64,000 bases of DNA from JAJYUU01 sp963822955 (GTDB lineage: Bacteria > Actinomycetota > Actinomycetes > Streptosporangiales > Streptosporangiaceae). Of this stretch, positions 43,574 to 54,800 are shown one piece after another. The stretch lies in the NCBI GenBank assembly GCA_963822955.1, contig CAWGJS010000004.1:1-64000 (forward strand), read 5' to 3'. Positions within the stretch are counted from its first letter, which is position 1. Each line of letters starts with the position of its first letter. A model generated the notes under the pieces. It ran no database searches. It had not been told where the DNA came from and worked only from the letters and a program-made list of their open reading frames with translations. A program made the translations under genes and the position numbers.

Positions 43574-44033
43574 TTACGGCATGGCGACGCTACCGTCGAC
43601 CTGCTGGCGGGCTGGCGGGACTTGGCCCCAGGGCCCGGTCTCATGCCACAGGTTGCCGTTCGTGCCGAGCACGTACGCCTCGGTGGCGCTGAGTGCCCGG
43701 AACGCGGCGACGTTGCCGTCGACCTGCTGGCGGCCTGGCGGGACGTGGCCCCAGGGCCCGGTCTCGAGCCAGAGCTTGCCGTCGCTGCCGAGAACATACG
43801 CCTCGGTGGAGTTGATGGCCTGGAACGCCGCGACGTCGCCGTCGACCTGCTGGCGGGCTGGCGGGACGTGGCCCCACGGCCCGGTCTCATGCCACAGATT
43901 GCCGTTACTGCCTAGGACGAACACCTCCGTGAGGCTGAGCGCCTGGAAGGCAATGACGCTGCCGTCGACCTGCTGGCGGGCCGGCGGGACGCTGCCCCAC
44001 GGCCCGGTCTCGAGCCACAGGTTGCCGTATAGT
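43574..44033 (-). pseudogene. 5'-truncated gene of 41-residue tandem repeats
   Basis: On the minus strand nearly four units of 123 bp encode VLGSNGNLWHETGPWGHVPP and ARQQVDGDVAAFQAINSTEA with small variation. Period marks (the GTCGAC of each unit) are at 43595, 43718, 43841 and 43964, exactly 123 bases apart. The frame ends at TGSVAMP with a stop at 43574. Upstream of about 44030 it hits a stop and abuts the HIRAN gene, so the original N-terminus and signal are gone. Short W-rich beta repeats of this kind resemble tectonin/propeller blades. Confidence 0.6.
43581..44030. repeat. Tandem direct repeat, 123-bp period, about 3.6 units
   Basis: Four near-identical blocks recur every 123 bases, which is a whole number of codons (41). 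The units differ mostly at third positions and a few residues, so they arose by duplication within a coding frame. There are no spacers, so it is not a CRISPR array. Confidence 0.85.
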
Positions 44034-44035
44034 TC

Positions 44036-45346
44036 TCAGAGCTGTAGTTCCCGCTCACAGCGGGCGAGCCGCCGTGCCATGCGCTCGGCGACGTCGGCGT
44101 GTGGCCTGACGGCAAGTGCTTGACGGAGCACGTGAGCCGCTTCGCTGTATTCGCCCCGCTTGGCGAGCCAGATGCTCAGCTTTTCCGCAACCTTCTCGTC
44201 TGTGCTGCCTGCCGAGACTGCGCGCAGCCACAACTCCACGGCCGTGCCGATGTCGCCAGCCTTCTCCGCATCCAGGCCCGCCCTTCCAGCCAGTGTCGCC
44301 AAGGTGGCATTGTCGCCGTGAGCTTCAGCAAGCACGAGCAGTTGCTGGCGCAGGAGCTCGCCGGCTTCTGGGTTCATCCGGCCCAGCCGGTCGTGGCCGT
44401 GCGAAACGATGAGAAGTTCCCTGAGGACTCCAGGCCTGGTCCCGAACGGCACCCGTGCGAATAGCTCGACCAGGGTTGGCACGTCCGGAGTGATCGATGC
44501 CATCTCGACGAGCTCCGACCAGGCCTCGGCATTGCCGCGCTCCCAGAACAGCGCCTCGACAAAGGCAGCGAGCGCGTCGCCGCGTCGGCGCCTCTGGTAG
44601 CGGACCGAGCGGCCGACATTCAGCCATGCCGCCGAAATAAGCGGGTCACCTGCCTGTCCGAACCGGTCAGCAAGACGCCGGAAGATGGCTTCGATCTTCG
44701 GCCACGCTCGCGGATCACGGTCATAACCCGCATCGATCTCCGCCCGCTGCTTCTCCGCGGCCACGAGGTCCGACCGCGCCTGCCGGTCTGTCCCGGTAAG
44801 CCGCGGCTGAGGCTCGTCCAGCATGCGAAGAAGCTCGGAAAGTACGACGTCCCGCCTCGGGACAGCGCCGAAAACCTCAGGCCTTAAGCCGAGAGGGAAC
44901 GGGTCGAGCCAACCTGCTACGCGAGGGGTGCCTTCGTTCGACCGCCGGATCTCCGCGGGGCACGACACGAACTGCCCCCGGTACGTGCGGCCGAAGGCAA
45001 CGAGCGCTGGCTGCACCCGCAGGGCCGTGTCGCGGGGCAGGAAACCGACATGCTCGTCAGCCACGTACACGGCCACGGCATGACGGTCGTGCGGGTTGTC
45101 CGGCTCCGGCACTAGCACTGCGGTCAACGGAGATCCAGGGCTGCTGCGGGTCACTGCCCTCTCGATAGCCTCGCGATGGAAGGACCCGCCAACTACCCGG
45201 ACTTCAACGGGCCCCGGCAGAAAGGCCGGCAGCGCATCGCTGACGCCTCCCGGCGGCCCGTCCCCTCTTCGCCTGAACAGCACTTCGATATCCCTCAGCT
45301 CAGCCGTCATCTCGATGGACCGACCGTGCAACGAAATCTTGAGCAC
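44036..45346 (-). CDS. HIRAN-domain protein with a helical TPR-like C-terminus
   Basis: This is a protein of about 436 residues. The N-terminal part carries a HIRAN domain (about 50-135): VRVVGGSFHREAIERAV, VLVPEPDNPHDRHAVAVYVADEHVGFLP. HIRAN domains bind 3' DNA ends or damaged DNA and are usually fused to nucleases or helicases. Here it is followed instead by a long helical region (about 240-430) with TPR-like pairs such as AEAWSELVEMA, GDIGTAVELWLRAV and EYSEAAHVLRQALAVRP. GTG at 45346 begins protein-like sequence (VLKISLHGRSIEM); ATG 45310 is an alternative. The HerA-like ATPase gene lies 109 bases upstream on the same strand, so they are likely cotranscribed. Confidence 0.75.
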   Translation of the reverse strand: MLKISLHGRSIEMTAELRDIEVLFRRRGDGPPGGVSDALPAFLPGPVEVRVVGGSFHREAIERAVTRSSPGSPLTAVLVPEPDNPHDRHAVAVYVADEHVGFLPRDTALRVQPALVAFGRTYRGQFVSCPAEIRRSNEGTPRVAGWLDPFPLGLRPEVFGAVPRRDVVLSELLRMLDEPQPRLTGTDRQARSDLVAAEKQRAEIDAGYDRDPRAWPKIEAIFRRLADRFGQAGDPLISAAWLNVGRSVRYQRRRRGDALAAFVEALFWERGNAEAWSELVEMASITPDVPTLVELFARVPFGTRPGVLRELLIVSHGHDRLGRMNPEAGELLRQQLLVLAEAHGDNATLATLAGRAGLDAEKAGDIGTAVELWLRAVSAGSTDEKVAEKLSIWLAKRGEYSEAAHVLRQALAVRPHADVAERMARRLARCERELQL

Positions 45347-45455
45347 CGTGTTGACGCGCAGTTTCGCACTTCGGTGTACAAGGGCTGGTCGTGGCCGACG
45401 GTGGGGAGAGCGTGAACCACGACGGCTGCTGTGACGAAGAGCGGAACGACGCAGG

Positions 45456-47234
<1,779 letters not shown>

Positions 47235-47290
47235 GTGCCGCTCCTTCTGCGTCCTCAGCGTAGAGGTCCAGCAGAGGGGTCAGGGCAGCT

Positions 47291-47902
47291 TCACCTGGGC
47301 AGAACCGGGCGCCACATGATCATGGCTCCGGCGCCAGCCAGCGCTCCCAGCATCGCAAATCCGGCCACCCACCCAGACGGCGTGGTCCCTGTCGCTGGCG
47401 ACGCCGACGCCACCACCTTCGCCAGCACCTGGCCGCCCGGCGCGCCCGGCGAACTGACCAGGCTCACATACCGTTGCGCCACCGCATTAGCGACACTCTC
47501 CGCGTCCGCCGCCGTCTTCGCCGACACCGTGATCGTCAGCGACGTCGACGACGATACCGTGACCTTCACCTGATGCAGCAGCTGCTCATACGACAGCACC
47601 GGATCAGCCCGGCTCACCGGAGCCAGCACCGAATCACTGTCCGCGATCAGCGCCTGGGTCTGAATCGTCTTCGACGCCGGCACCACCACCAGCACATGAC
47701 TCGACACGAGCGGCGGAGCCAGCAGGGCCAGCCCTGCGCCCGCCAGGGCACCCAGCACCACGACAACACCGAACACGGCCATGTGCAGTCGCGCAGTCCA
47801 CTCCATGTGCACGAGAGCGCCCGGCAGTCCTCCCTGATACGCCGGCCGCTGAAGCTGGGTATCAGGTGTGGTGAGGCCCGATAGGTACTCTCGCCCCTGC
47901 AC
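47291..47902 (-). CDS. Wzz/YveK-like chain-length determinant membrane protein (tentative)
   Basis: This 203-residue protein has two membrane helices (about 40-62 and 178-197) flanking an external domain of about 110 residues. The order TM-external-TM and motifs TQALIADSDSVLAPVSR and ITVSAKTAADAESVANAVAQ resemble polysaccharide co-polymerase (Wzz/YveK) proteins, though no tyrosine-kinase domain is attached. GTG at 47902 is the longest start; ATG 47806 would remove 32 residues and begin closer to the first helix. It is divergent from the VOC gene. Confidence 0.55.
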   Translation of the reverse strand: MQGREYLSGLTTPDTQLQRPAYQGGLPGALVHMEWTARLHMAVFGVVVVLGALAGAGLALLAPPLVSSHVLVVVPASKTIQTQALIADSDSVLAPVSRADPVLSYEQLLHQVKVTVSSSTSLTITVSAKTAADAESVANAVAQRYVSLVSSPGAPGGQVLAKVVASASPATGTTPSGWVAGFAMLGALAGAGAMIMWRPVLPR

Positions 47903-47916
47903 AGGAAGGCTGCACC

Positions 47917-48603
47917 ATGAGCTCGACCGAGTATGCCGCCGGCAGCAACGCGAGCGACGCGGACGAGCCCGCGACTGTTGACATGCAGCTCGAGGTGCTC
48001 GTCATCCCGGTCACGGACGTGGACCGGGCGAAGGCTTTCTACTTCGGCCTTGGCTGGCGGCTGGACGCCGACCGGACTGGCGATGAGTTCCGCATGGTTC
48101 AGTTCACTCCGCCCGGATCTTGGTGCTCCATCCAGTTCGGCACGAATCTCACGACTGCGCCGCCTGGGTCGGCCCAGGGATTGCTGCTGATCGTTTCCGA
48201 CATCCAGGCCGCGCGGTCGGCTCTCGTGAGTAGCGGCACCGAGGTCAGCGAGGCATTTCACTGCGCGACGGGCACCGCGTGCCGGTTCCGCGACGGCACC
48301 GGTGAGTTCGAGCGCGTCAGCGGGCCCGCGCCCGGCCATGCCAGCTACGGCTCGTTCGCCGCGTTCACGGACCCGGATGGCAACGGCTGGCTGCTTCAGG
48401 AAGTCAGCACCCGGCTACCGGGCCGGGTCGACCCCCATCAGGCGTCCTTCAGATCCGCGAGCGACCTGGCTGATGCGATGCGCCGGGCCTCCGCCGCTCA
48501 CGGCGAGCACGAGAAGCGCATTGGCCAGGCCGATCCGAACTGGCCCGACTGGTATGCGCGGTACATGGTGGCTGAGCAGGCTGGCGCGGAGCTGCCGCAA
48601 TGA
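47917..48603 (+). CDS. VOC family protein with helical C-terminal extension
   Basis: This is a 228-residue protein. A single VOC domain (about 22-165) is recognisable from LEVLVIPVTDVDRAKAFYFGLGW, VQFTPPGSWCSIQFG and YGSFAAFTDPDGNGWLLQEV, the last with the usual metal Glu. A C-terminal helical tail of about 60 residues (SASDLADAMRRASAAHGEHE and WPDWYARYMVAEQAG) is attached, as in a common actinobacterial subgroup. AGGAAGG lies eight bases before the ATG. Ligand unknown. Confidence 0.83.
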   Translation: MSSTEYAAGSNASDADEPATVDMQLEVLVIPVTDVDRAKAFYFGLGWRLDADRTGDEFRMVQFTPPGSWCSIQFGTNLTTAPPGSAQGLLLIVSDIQAARSALVSSGTEVSEAFHCATGTACRFRDGTGEFERVSGPAPGHASYGSFAAFTDPDGNGWLLQEVSTRLPGRVDPHQASFRSASDLADAMRRASAAHGEHEKRIGQADPNWPDWYARYMVAEQAGAELPQ

Positions 48604-48636
48604 GCCGGGGCTGATCACCGTCCAGCCAGTCACGCC

Positions 48637-49581
48637 TCAGCGTCCGTGGGCAGCCTCGTACGGGTCGGCGGGCTCGCCGGCGGGCGCTTCGGCTTCGAGC
48701 TCTCGCCTGACATCCTGCAGTTCGCGGCGGGTGCCGGGGCTGACCTCAGGGTAATGCGGATCCAGGGTGGCCAGGGCGTGCACGATGGCCGCGCTGGCGC
48801 AGATCCGGGCGAACCACTTGCGGTCGGCCGGGACGACGTACCAGGGTGCCCACTCGGTGCTGGTAGCGGACAGCATCTCGGAGAACGCGCGCTGATAGTC
48901 GTCCCAGTACTGGCGTTCGTGCGCGTCAGCGGCGGAGAACTTCCAGTTTCGCTCGGGGTCGTCGATCCGCTTGAGGAAGCGAACCCGCTGCTCCTCCTTC
49001 GACAGGTTGAGCAGCAGTTTCACGACGGCAAAGCCGTTGTCGCACAGGTAGTGCTCCCAGTCGTTGATCTCCTGGTAGCGGCGCTGCCACAGTTTCTTGC
49101 CGCGATCGGCGGCCGGCAGCTTCTGCCGGTCGAGATTCTCCGGGTGAACGCGTACGACGAGCACTTCCTCGTAGTGCGACCGGTTGAAGATCGCGATGTC
49201 GCCGCGGCCGGGCAGCCGTTTGGCGTAGCGCCAGAGGTAGTCGTGCTGAAGCTCTTCAGCGGACGGCACCTTGAAGCTGCTCACGTGGACGCCCTGCGGG
49301 TTCACGCCGCTCATCACGTGCCGGATGGTGCCGTCCTTGCCGCCTGCATCGATGCCCTGGAGGATCACCAGGACGCCGCGGGTAGCTTCGGCGGCCAGCC
49401 GCTCCTGATAGTCGGCCAGCATCGTGACGCCGGTGCGGAGCAACTCATGCGCGTCCTTCTTCCGCACGTCATCGGCCTTGTACCGAGGATCGAAGTCCTT
49501 CTGGAGGGTCACCTTCGAGCCAGGCGCGATGCGCAGCGGCTCGATCAGCTCGGCTATACGGGCGAGCTGCTCGTCGGCCAT
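48637..49581 (-). CDS. ppk2: Polyphosphate kinase 2 family protein
   Basis: At 314 residues this is a one-domain PPK2. Walker A is GIDAGGKDGTIRH near 75-87, with the second acidic motif in DIAIFNRSHYEEVLVVRVH and the lid in DRGKKLWQRRYQEINDWE. Such enzymes move phosphate between polyphosphate and nucleotides; class (AMP, ADP or both) is not decided here. It acts in the cytoplasm. GGAGG lies seven bases before the ATG. Neighbours are unrelated. Confidence 0.9.
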   Translation of the reverse strand: MADEQLARIAELIEPLRIAPGSKVTLQKDFDPRYKADDVRKKDAHELLRTGVTMLADYQERLAAEATRGVLVILQGIDAGGKDGTIRHVMSGVNPQGVHVSSFKVPSAEELQHDYLWRYAKRLPGRGDIAIFNRSHYEEVLVVRVHPENLDRQKLPAADRGKKLWQRRYQEINDWEHYLCDNGFAVVKLLLNLSKEEQRVRFLKRIDDPERNWKFSAADAHERQYWDDYQRAFSEMLSATSTEWAPWYVVPADRKWFARICASAAIVHALATLDPHYPEVSPGTRRELQDVRRELEAEAPAGEPADPYEAAHGR

Positions 49582-49687
49582 CGCTCAGTCCTCCCTCCGG
49601 CTCTCCCGGCAGATCAGTCCACCGTAGCTGCGCCCGCCGGGCCGCCGTGACCCGGCTCTCGGTGACGCCACGGGTAGGCGACCCTGG

Positions 49688-50644
49688 CTAAGGCGCCTGA
49701 TGATCGGCCGAGCTGTAGTGGGCCGCGAGGATGTCCGCGCCGAAGTCGCTGGACGGGCGCCGGAGCACGGTGTGCGCGTGGTTGCCCTCGTCGGTCGTGT
49801 CGTACTCGATCAGCAGGTCATCACCCTGCACCCGGTAGTAGTGCCGCGTGACCCGCGTCAGCGGGCCTTCCCAGGCGAAATGAAGCTCGCTGCCGGAGAT
49901 CCTTGCTTCCTCTCGTGCCGCCTGGTCGGCTGGCAGCCGGTCGAGGTACAGCGCGACAAGCTGATCGAGCAGCGCCCGGGCCGTCGGTCCGAGCGCGGAG
50001 GAGGCGATGCCCAGTGGCTGCTGAGGTTTGGCGCGTGCTGAGGTGCCCGAGTAGATGTCGTATGGAGCATGGTCGGCGACGATCGCGACCGTGCGACTCG
50101 CTGGCCCGAGGGCGTCTAGCAGCGCGCGGGCGACGTCCTCTTCCGGGCCGAGCGGCCGGGACACGGGCAGGCCGGCGTAGCTCACGCAGGCCGGATTGGC
50201 GCCAAGGAAGACCGGTGCGGGGGAGACCCGATCGCCGTGCATGGTCATGGTCACCGACAGGTGGTGGCCCTCGAACCGCCAGGACCAGATATCGTCGGCG
50301 ACTGGATCGCCGAACACGGTCAGGAAATAGCCGCCGCTGTGCCGATTGAGCGCTCCGCGTTCCCGCAGGTCGAGTACTTCCTCCAGGCCAATGATGACCA
50401 TTGCCTGCGCGAAGCAGTGCTCGCTGAGCCCCGTGGCCAGCAGCCGGTGCGCGGCTTTCCGGGCGGGCATGGTTAGCTGCGCCAGGCAAGCGCCGGGGCG
50501 GCGTTCCGGCCGGTACTCCAGCCAGCGCCGGGCCGCGTCATTGTCGAACGACAGCGCCGCCAGATCGCGCTGCTCGTCGTGGAGTTCACGCAGCAACGCA
50601 CTCGCGGCTTCCCGCATGTGCGCGGCCGTATCACTGCTCGCCAT
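49688..50644 (-). CDS. DUF3500 family protein
   Basis: The 318-residue protein shows the DUF3500 landmarks RRPGACLAQLTMPARKAAHRLL, GHHLSVTMTMHGDRVSPAPVFLGANPA, and the C-terminal ELHFAWEGPLTRVTRHYYRVQGDDLLIEYDTTDEGNHAHTVLRR. Function of the family is unknown. ATG at 50644 is used; the frame extends to 50815 over sequence belonging to the divergent dipeptidase. Its promoter shares the palindrome at 50651-50658, with TATACC six bases before the ATG, so the mRNA may be leaderless. Confidence 0.85.
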   Translation of the reverse strand: MASSDTAAHMREAASALLRELHDEQRDLAALSFDNDAARRWLEYRPERRPGACLAQLTMPARKAAHRLLATGLSEHCFAQAMVIIGLEEVLDLRERGALNRHSGGYFLTVFGDPVADDIWSWRFEGHHLSVTMTMHGDRVSPAPVFLGANPACVSYAGLPVSRPLGPEEDVARALLDALGPASRTVAIVADHAPYDIYSGTSARAKPQQPLGIASSALGPTARALLDQLVALYLDRLPADQAAREEARISGSELHFAWEGPLTRVTRHYYRVQGDDLLIEYDTTDEGNHAHTVLRRPSSDFGADILAAHYSSADHQAP

Positions 50645-50650
50645 GGTTCC

Positions 50651-50658
50651 GGTATACC
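50651..50658. promoter_or_regulatory. Shared palindromic -10 of two divergent leaderless genes
   Basis: GGTATACC is a perfect palindrome, and TATACC is read on both strands. On the plus strand it ends six bases before the GTG at 50665; on the minus strand TATACC ends six bases before the ATG at 50644. Both genes lack ribosome sites, so one 8-bp element could serve as the -10 for both leaderless transcripts. The two genes are separated by just 20 bases. Confidence 0.55.
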
Positions 50659-50664
50659 AAAGCG

Positions 50665-51654
50665 GTGAGCCAAGACCCATGGATCGATCTGCACGCCCAT
50701 CCAGGCCGCTGTTTCCTCGCTGGGCTGGACGATGCCGACCCGCTGGCTGGCATGCTCGGTGGCGCGGAGATCTCAGCCGCCCTGGCTGCCGCCCAGGACG
50801 CTGGCATGACCGCAATAACTCTGTCTACCGTGGCTGATCTTCGCGTGCTGGCGCCCGACTCGGTGCGCGGTCTGCGCGCGGCACGCCCGTTCAAGCCCGG
50901 CGAGGCGTACGCCGATCACCGGCGTCAGCTGGACCAGATCAGCCGGGCAGTCGCAGCCAGCGGCGCGCGGGTGGCGTCCACAGCGGCGGACATCGCGAGG
51001 GCCCAGGCCGACGGCCGGACCGCGGTCCTCATCAGCTGCGAAGGCGGCGACTTCCTCGAAGGCGACCTAGCCCGGCTGACCGAGGCTCAAGCCGTTGGCG
51101 CGTCGTCGCTGACCCTGGTGCACTACCGGGTCAACGAGATCGGAGACGTGCAGACCGAGGAGCCGGTGCACGGCGGGCTGGCGGCATTCGGCAGCCAGGT
51201 CGTTGCCGAGTGCAATCGCCTAGGCATGATCGTCGACTGCGCCCACGCGACCTTCGAGACGACGCTCGGCGTGCTTGAGGTGTCCAGCCAGCCGATCATG
51301 ATCTCGCATAGCCATCTTGACCAGGCCGAACGGCACCACCCACGTCTGCTGAGCGCTGAGCACGCCCAGGCGGTCGCAGAAGCTGGCGGGCTGATAGGCG
51401 CGTGGCCCTCCGGCGTCACGAGCACCAGCCTGGACGACTTCGCAGACGAGATTGCCCGGCTGGCCGACCTGGTCGGCGTCGATCATGTCGGCATCGGGAC
51501 GGATATGGACGCCAACTACCGGCCGGTTCTCAGAAGCTACAAAGATTTCGCCGCGCTGCCGCAGTTGCTGGCCAGACGAGGCATGAGCGACACCGAGATC
51601 GGCAAGATCCTCGGCGGCAACGCCCTTGCATTGCTCCACCGCGTGGCCGACTAA
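50665..51654 (+). CDS. Membrane dipeptidase family (M19) metallopeptidase
   Basis: The 329-residue TIM-barrel enzyme has the opening WIDLHAHPGRC with the HxH metal pair, the bridging Glu in LISCEGGDFLE, later metal ligands in VDCAHATFETT and ISHSHLD, and the GIGTDMDANY segment near the end. M19 enzymes split dipeptides, sometimes with D-amino acids, and some are soluble. The length fits. GTG at 50665 follows a probable leaderless -10. No signal peptide is evident, so it probably works in the cytoplasm. Confidence 0.85.
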   Translation: MSQDPWIDLHAHPGRCFLAGLDDADPLAGMLGGAEISAALAAAQDAGMTAITLSTVADLRVLAPDSVRGLRAARPFKPGEAYADHRRQLDQISRAVAASGARVASTAADIARAQADGRTAVLISCEGGDFLEGDLARLTEAQAVGASSLTLVHYRVNEIGDVQTEEPVHGGLAAFGSQVVAECNRLGMIVDCAHATFETTLGVLEVSSQPIMISHSHLDQAERHHPRLLSAEHAQAVAEAGGLIGAWPSGVTSTSLDDFADEIARLADLVGVDHVGIGTDMDANYRPVLRSYKDFAALPQLLARRGMSDTEIGKILGGNALALLHRVAD

Positions 51655-51806
51655 CGCTGTCCACGCCAATCGACGGCCCGATCATCGTGCTCGCGACGGG
51701 CTGGAGGAGGCCCTCGTCGGGACGGCGCCGAGCGGCGGCCGACGTAATCACGAGGAAGTTGCTCGACCTGGTGTCCCATTGCTAGAACGTCCTAGCTGCC
51801 GACGAT

Positions 51807-54800
51807 TCACCGACATATATCGGTTTCCCAAGCGCTGCATAGAGCGTTGGCTAGACGCATCTGCCGGGGGGTTTGGCAGGAGACCCGGACCAGGTCAGGG
51901 CTGGCGACGATGACGGCCAGTGCGCGGGCGCGGGACGTGGCGACGTTCAGGCGGTGGAGGTCGTAGAGGAATTCCATGCCACGGGGCGCGTCGTCGGCGG
52001 ATGAGGTGGCCATCGAGTAGATCACGACGGGCGCTTCTCGGCCCTGGAACTTGTCGACCGTGCCAACCTGCAGGCCGCTCAGACCGGCCCCAACGGCCGC
52101 GGACTGGATCGCCCGGATCTGTGCGTTGTACGGGGTCACGACCATGATCTGTTCGACGCCGATCGCTGAGAGTTCGCCGGAGAGGTTGCGCCACTCGCGG
52201 CCGAGCAGGTCGCGGACCAGCTCGGCGACCACTGCGGCTTCTTCGGGCGAGGCATTCGTGTTGCCCTCGTGCGGTACCTCGATGACGCGCATGCCAGCGC
52301 CGGGGAGGGGAGAATCGCCGACGATCTCCTGGCGGGCGAGATCGGGCATCGCGGTCAGCTTGCCGTCGTAGAACGTCTCGGACGTGAACCGGCACAGCTC
52401 CGGGTGCATACGCCACGTCTTGTCGATCAGCAGGCCGACATCCGGCGGCATCGTGGCGCGGTCGCCCAAGATGTGCTCCAACGCCGACACGCCGGAGCCC
52501 AGTGGATGCGCGGCCTGACTCGGCTGGGCCAGCTGCTGCGGGTCGCCGATTAGCACCACATTCTGTGCCGCACCGGCGACGGCGAGCACGTTAGCCAGCG
52601 ACAGCTGTCCGGCCTCATCCACGAACAAGGTGTCCACGCTGCCCTGGAACTCCGGCCGCGCCCACATCCAGGGCGTGCCCGCGGCCACGTCAAGATCACC
52701 GGTGCCCAGGCCGTCGGAAAGCTTGGGATAGTCGAGCGACTGGGCGTCCGGGTGCAGGAACGGGTTGTCGCGGTCGGCGCGCTGGCCGACTCTTGGGACC
52801 GCGGACCGACGGGCTGCCGAGTGTTTGAACACCGCTCCGATCAGGTTGCTAATCACCGCGTGGGACGGGCCAGTGATGCCGGCGGACCGGCCTTCGGCAA
52901 CCAGGGCGAGGATCTGCTCGGCGCCGGTGTAGGTCTTGCCGGTTCCCGGCGGCCCCTGGATCGGAAGATAAGAGTTCCCAAGCGAGAGAGCGATCCGAAT
53001 GGCCGCCTCCTGCGCGGACTCACCGGCGCTGCGGAGCGGCAGACTTTCCGTGGAAGCGCCGGCTGGCGGGCTGCGCAGCAGCAGCGCAGTCGCGGCGTCG
53101 AGGCCGCCTAGACCATCGGAGAGCGCGCGTGTACCGAGATCGCGCATCCGCTCGGCCTGCAGCCGAGTGCTGGGCGGACCGCCCTGGACTAGCGCTGACG
53201 GCAGCGGCCCGTCGTAGTCACGGCCGACCTTGAGCACGATCTCGCCACGTGCGTCGTCGACCGAGTCCACGACAAAGCCCCGGCCTGTGATCGGATCTTC
53301 GGCCTGCGACAGCGGCCCGAACTTGTGCTCCTGCGGCGGGAACGAGAACTGCCGCAGCACCGACCGCTTCACAGACCCGACGACATCCCCGCCGGATAGC
53401 AAGCCGAGCGCGTCTGGCTCGTTCACCAGATCCGACGATGACAGCGTCCGGACGTAGAAGTAGCGCCACCAGGCGGGCTTGTTCTCCCGCCGGTGCCACT
53501 CCAGCAGGTCGGCCAGCAGGGCGATGGCTGCCTGCTCAGGAGTCCGCGATGACGGCTGCGCGGGCACCGACGACAGCAATGCCGAGCGCAGCCGCGATAC
53601 CTCCGAATCCTCGCCATCGCGCGCGGGCTCTGCGACGACCGGCCGTGGCAATTCTGCCAAGCTAAGACCGAGGCGAGCCGCGAGCTGAGGACGAAGCGAC
53701 TCGAGCCAGTCCCGCAGCGCTAGCGTGGCCCGGCAGTCGTCCTCGTTGTAGCCCGCGATTACCTCTCGGAGTGCCGCTTCAGGGGAGGCGGGGGACGGGC
53801 TGGACGCTGCGCGGTCGTCGAGGGCCATGTCGAACGACACCAGCGCCTCCGTCGCGTCGCGCAACCGAACCACGCGCGAGTACCCGCACAGCGGCTCGAG
53901 CCGCTTAATCGAGTACGACTCCACCCCCGCCTGCAGGCCCTGCCGCACCACCCGGTACAGGTCCACGAATACCCCGAGCCGGAACAGCTCGTCCACCTCG
54001 TCCTCGCGCGTCGCAAACCGGCCCATCAGCCGCCCGACGGCCTCCTGCCGCGTCTCGTGCAGCTCGCTGAGGTGATCAACCGCCGTCGGCTCGTAGTGGT
54101 TGTAGTGGTACACGTGCAGCCCCGGCCGCCGCGCCCGCCGCTCAGTGATGAAATCGATCAGCTCCTCGAACGCTCGCTTCTCACCCGCGCGGTCGAACGC
54201 CCAGAACTGCGTGTACCGCGGTGGCCGTTCCGCCGTATCCACGATCCCGAACAGGTACTGGAGTCCGAACTCGCGCCCGTCCTCCGAGTAGTACCGCGCC
54301 CCCTCGATGTCGAAGAACAGGTCCCCCTCCGCCGGCTCCGGCAGCGCCAGCAGCCCGCGATTCGGCACCAGCTCCCCGTCAGGATCACGATCAGGTTCCA
54401 ACAGCTCGTACTCGATATGGCCGGCGTCCTCGCTAAGGACCTGCAAAATCGCCTGGGAACGGACTCGTTCCAGCGACTCCCGGCTCGTCCCGCGCAGCGT
54501 CGGCAGCGGGTCAAGGGCAGCGAAGCCCCGGCGGGTCGGGACCCCTGTCTCCTTCAGCCGTCGGCGCTGACCCTTCTTGATTCCCGCGACCAGGGACAGG
54601 TCATCGTCGGCCCGCCGCCGCGCGGTACATGACTCACTCCAGCGGCAGATCGCGCAGTGCTCGACCGGCTCGGGGTAGGTGTCGGCCGGCGGGTTCGCCC
54701 CGGTGTCGGCGTCGATGAAATCCGTCAGCAGCCTCCGCGTCTGCCGCTCGTAGGCGGCGAAGTCGGCGACCTTGAACGAGGCCAGTTCCCCAATGCCGAG

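Noticed and set aside
43581..44030. Evenly spaced direct repeats as a possible CRISPR array
   Set aside because: The 123-base units are nearly identical over their whole length, have no variable spacers and keep one reading frame, so they are coding repeats.
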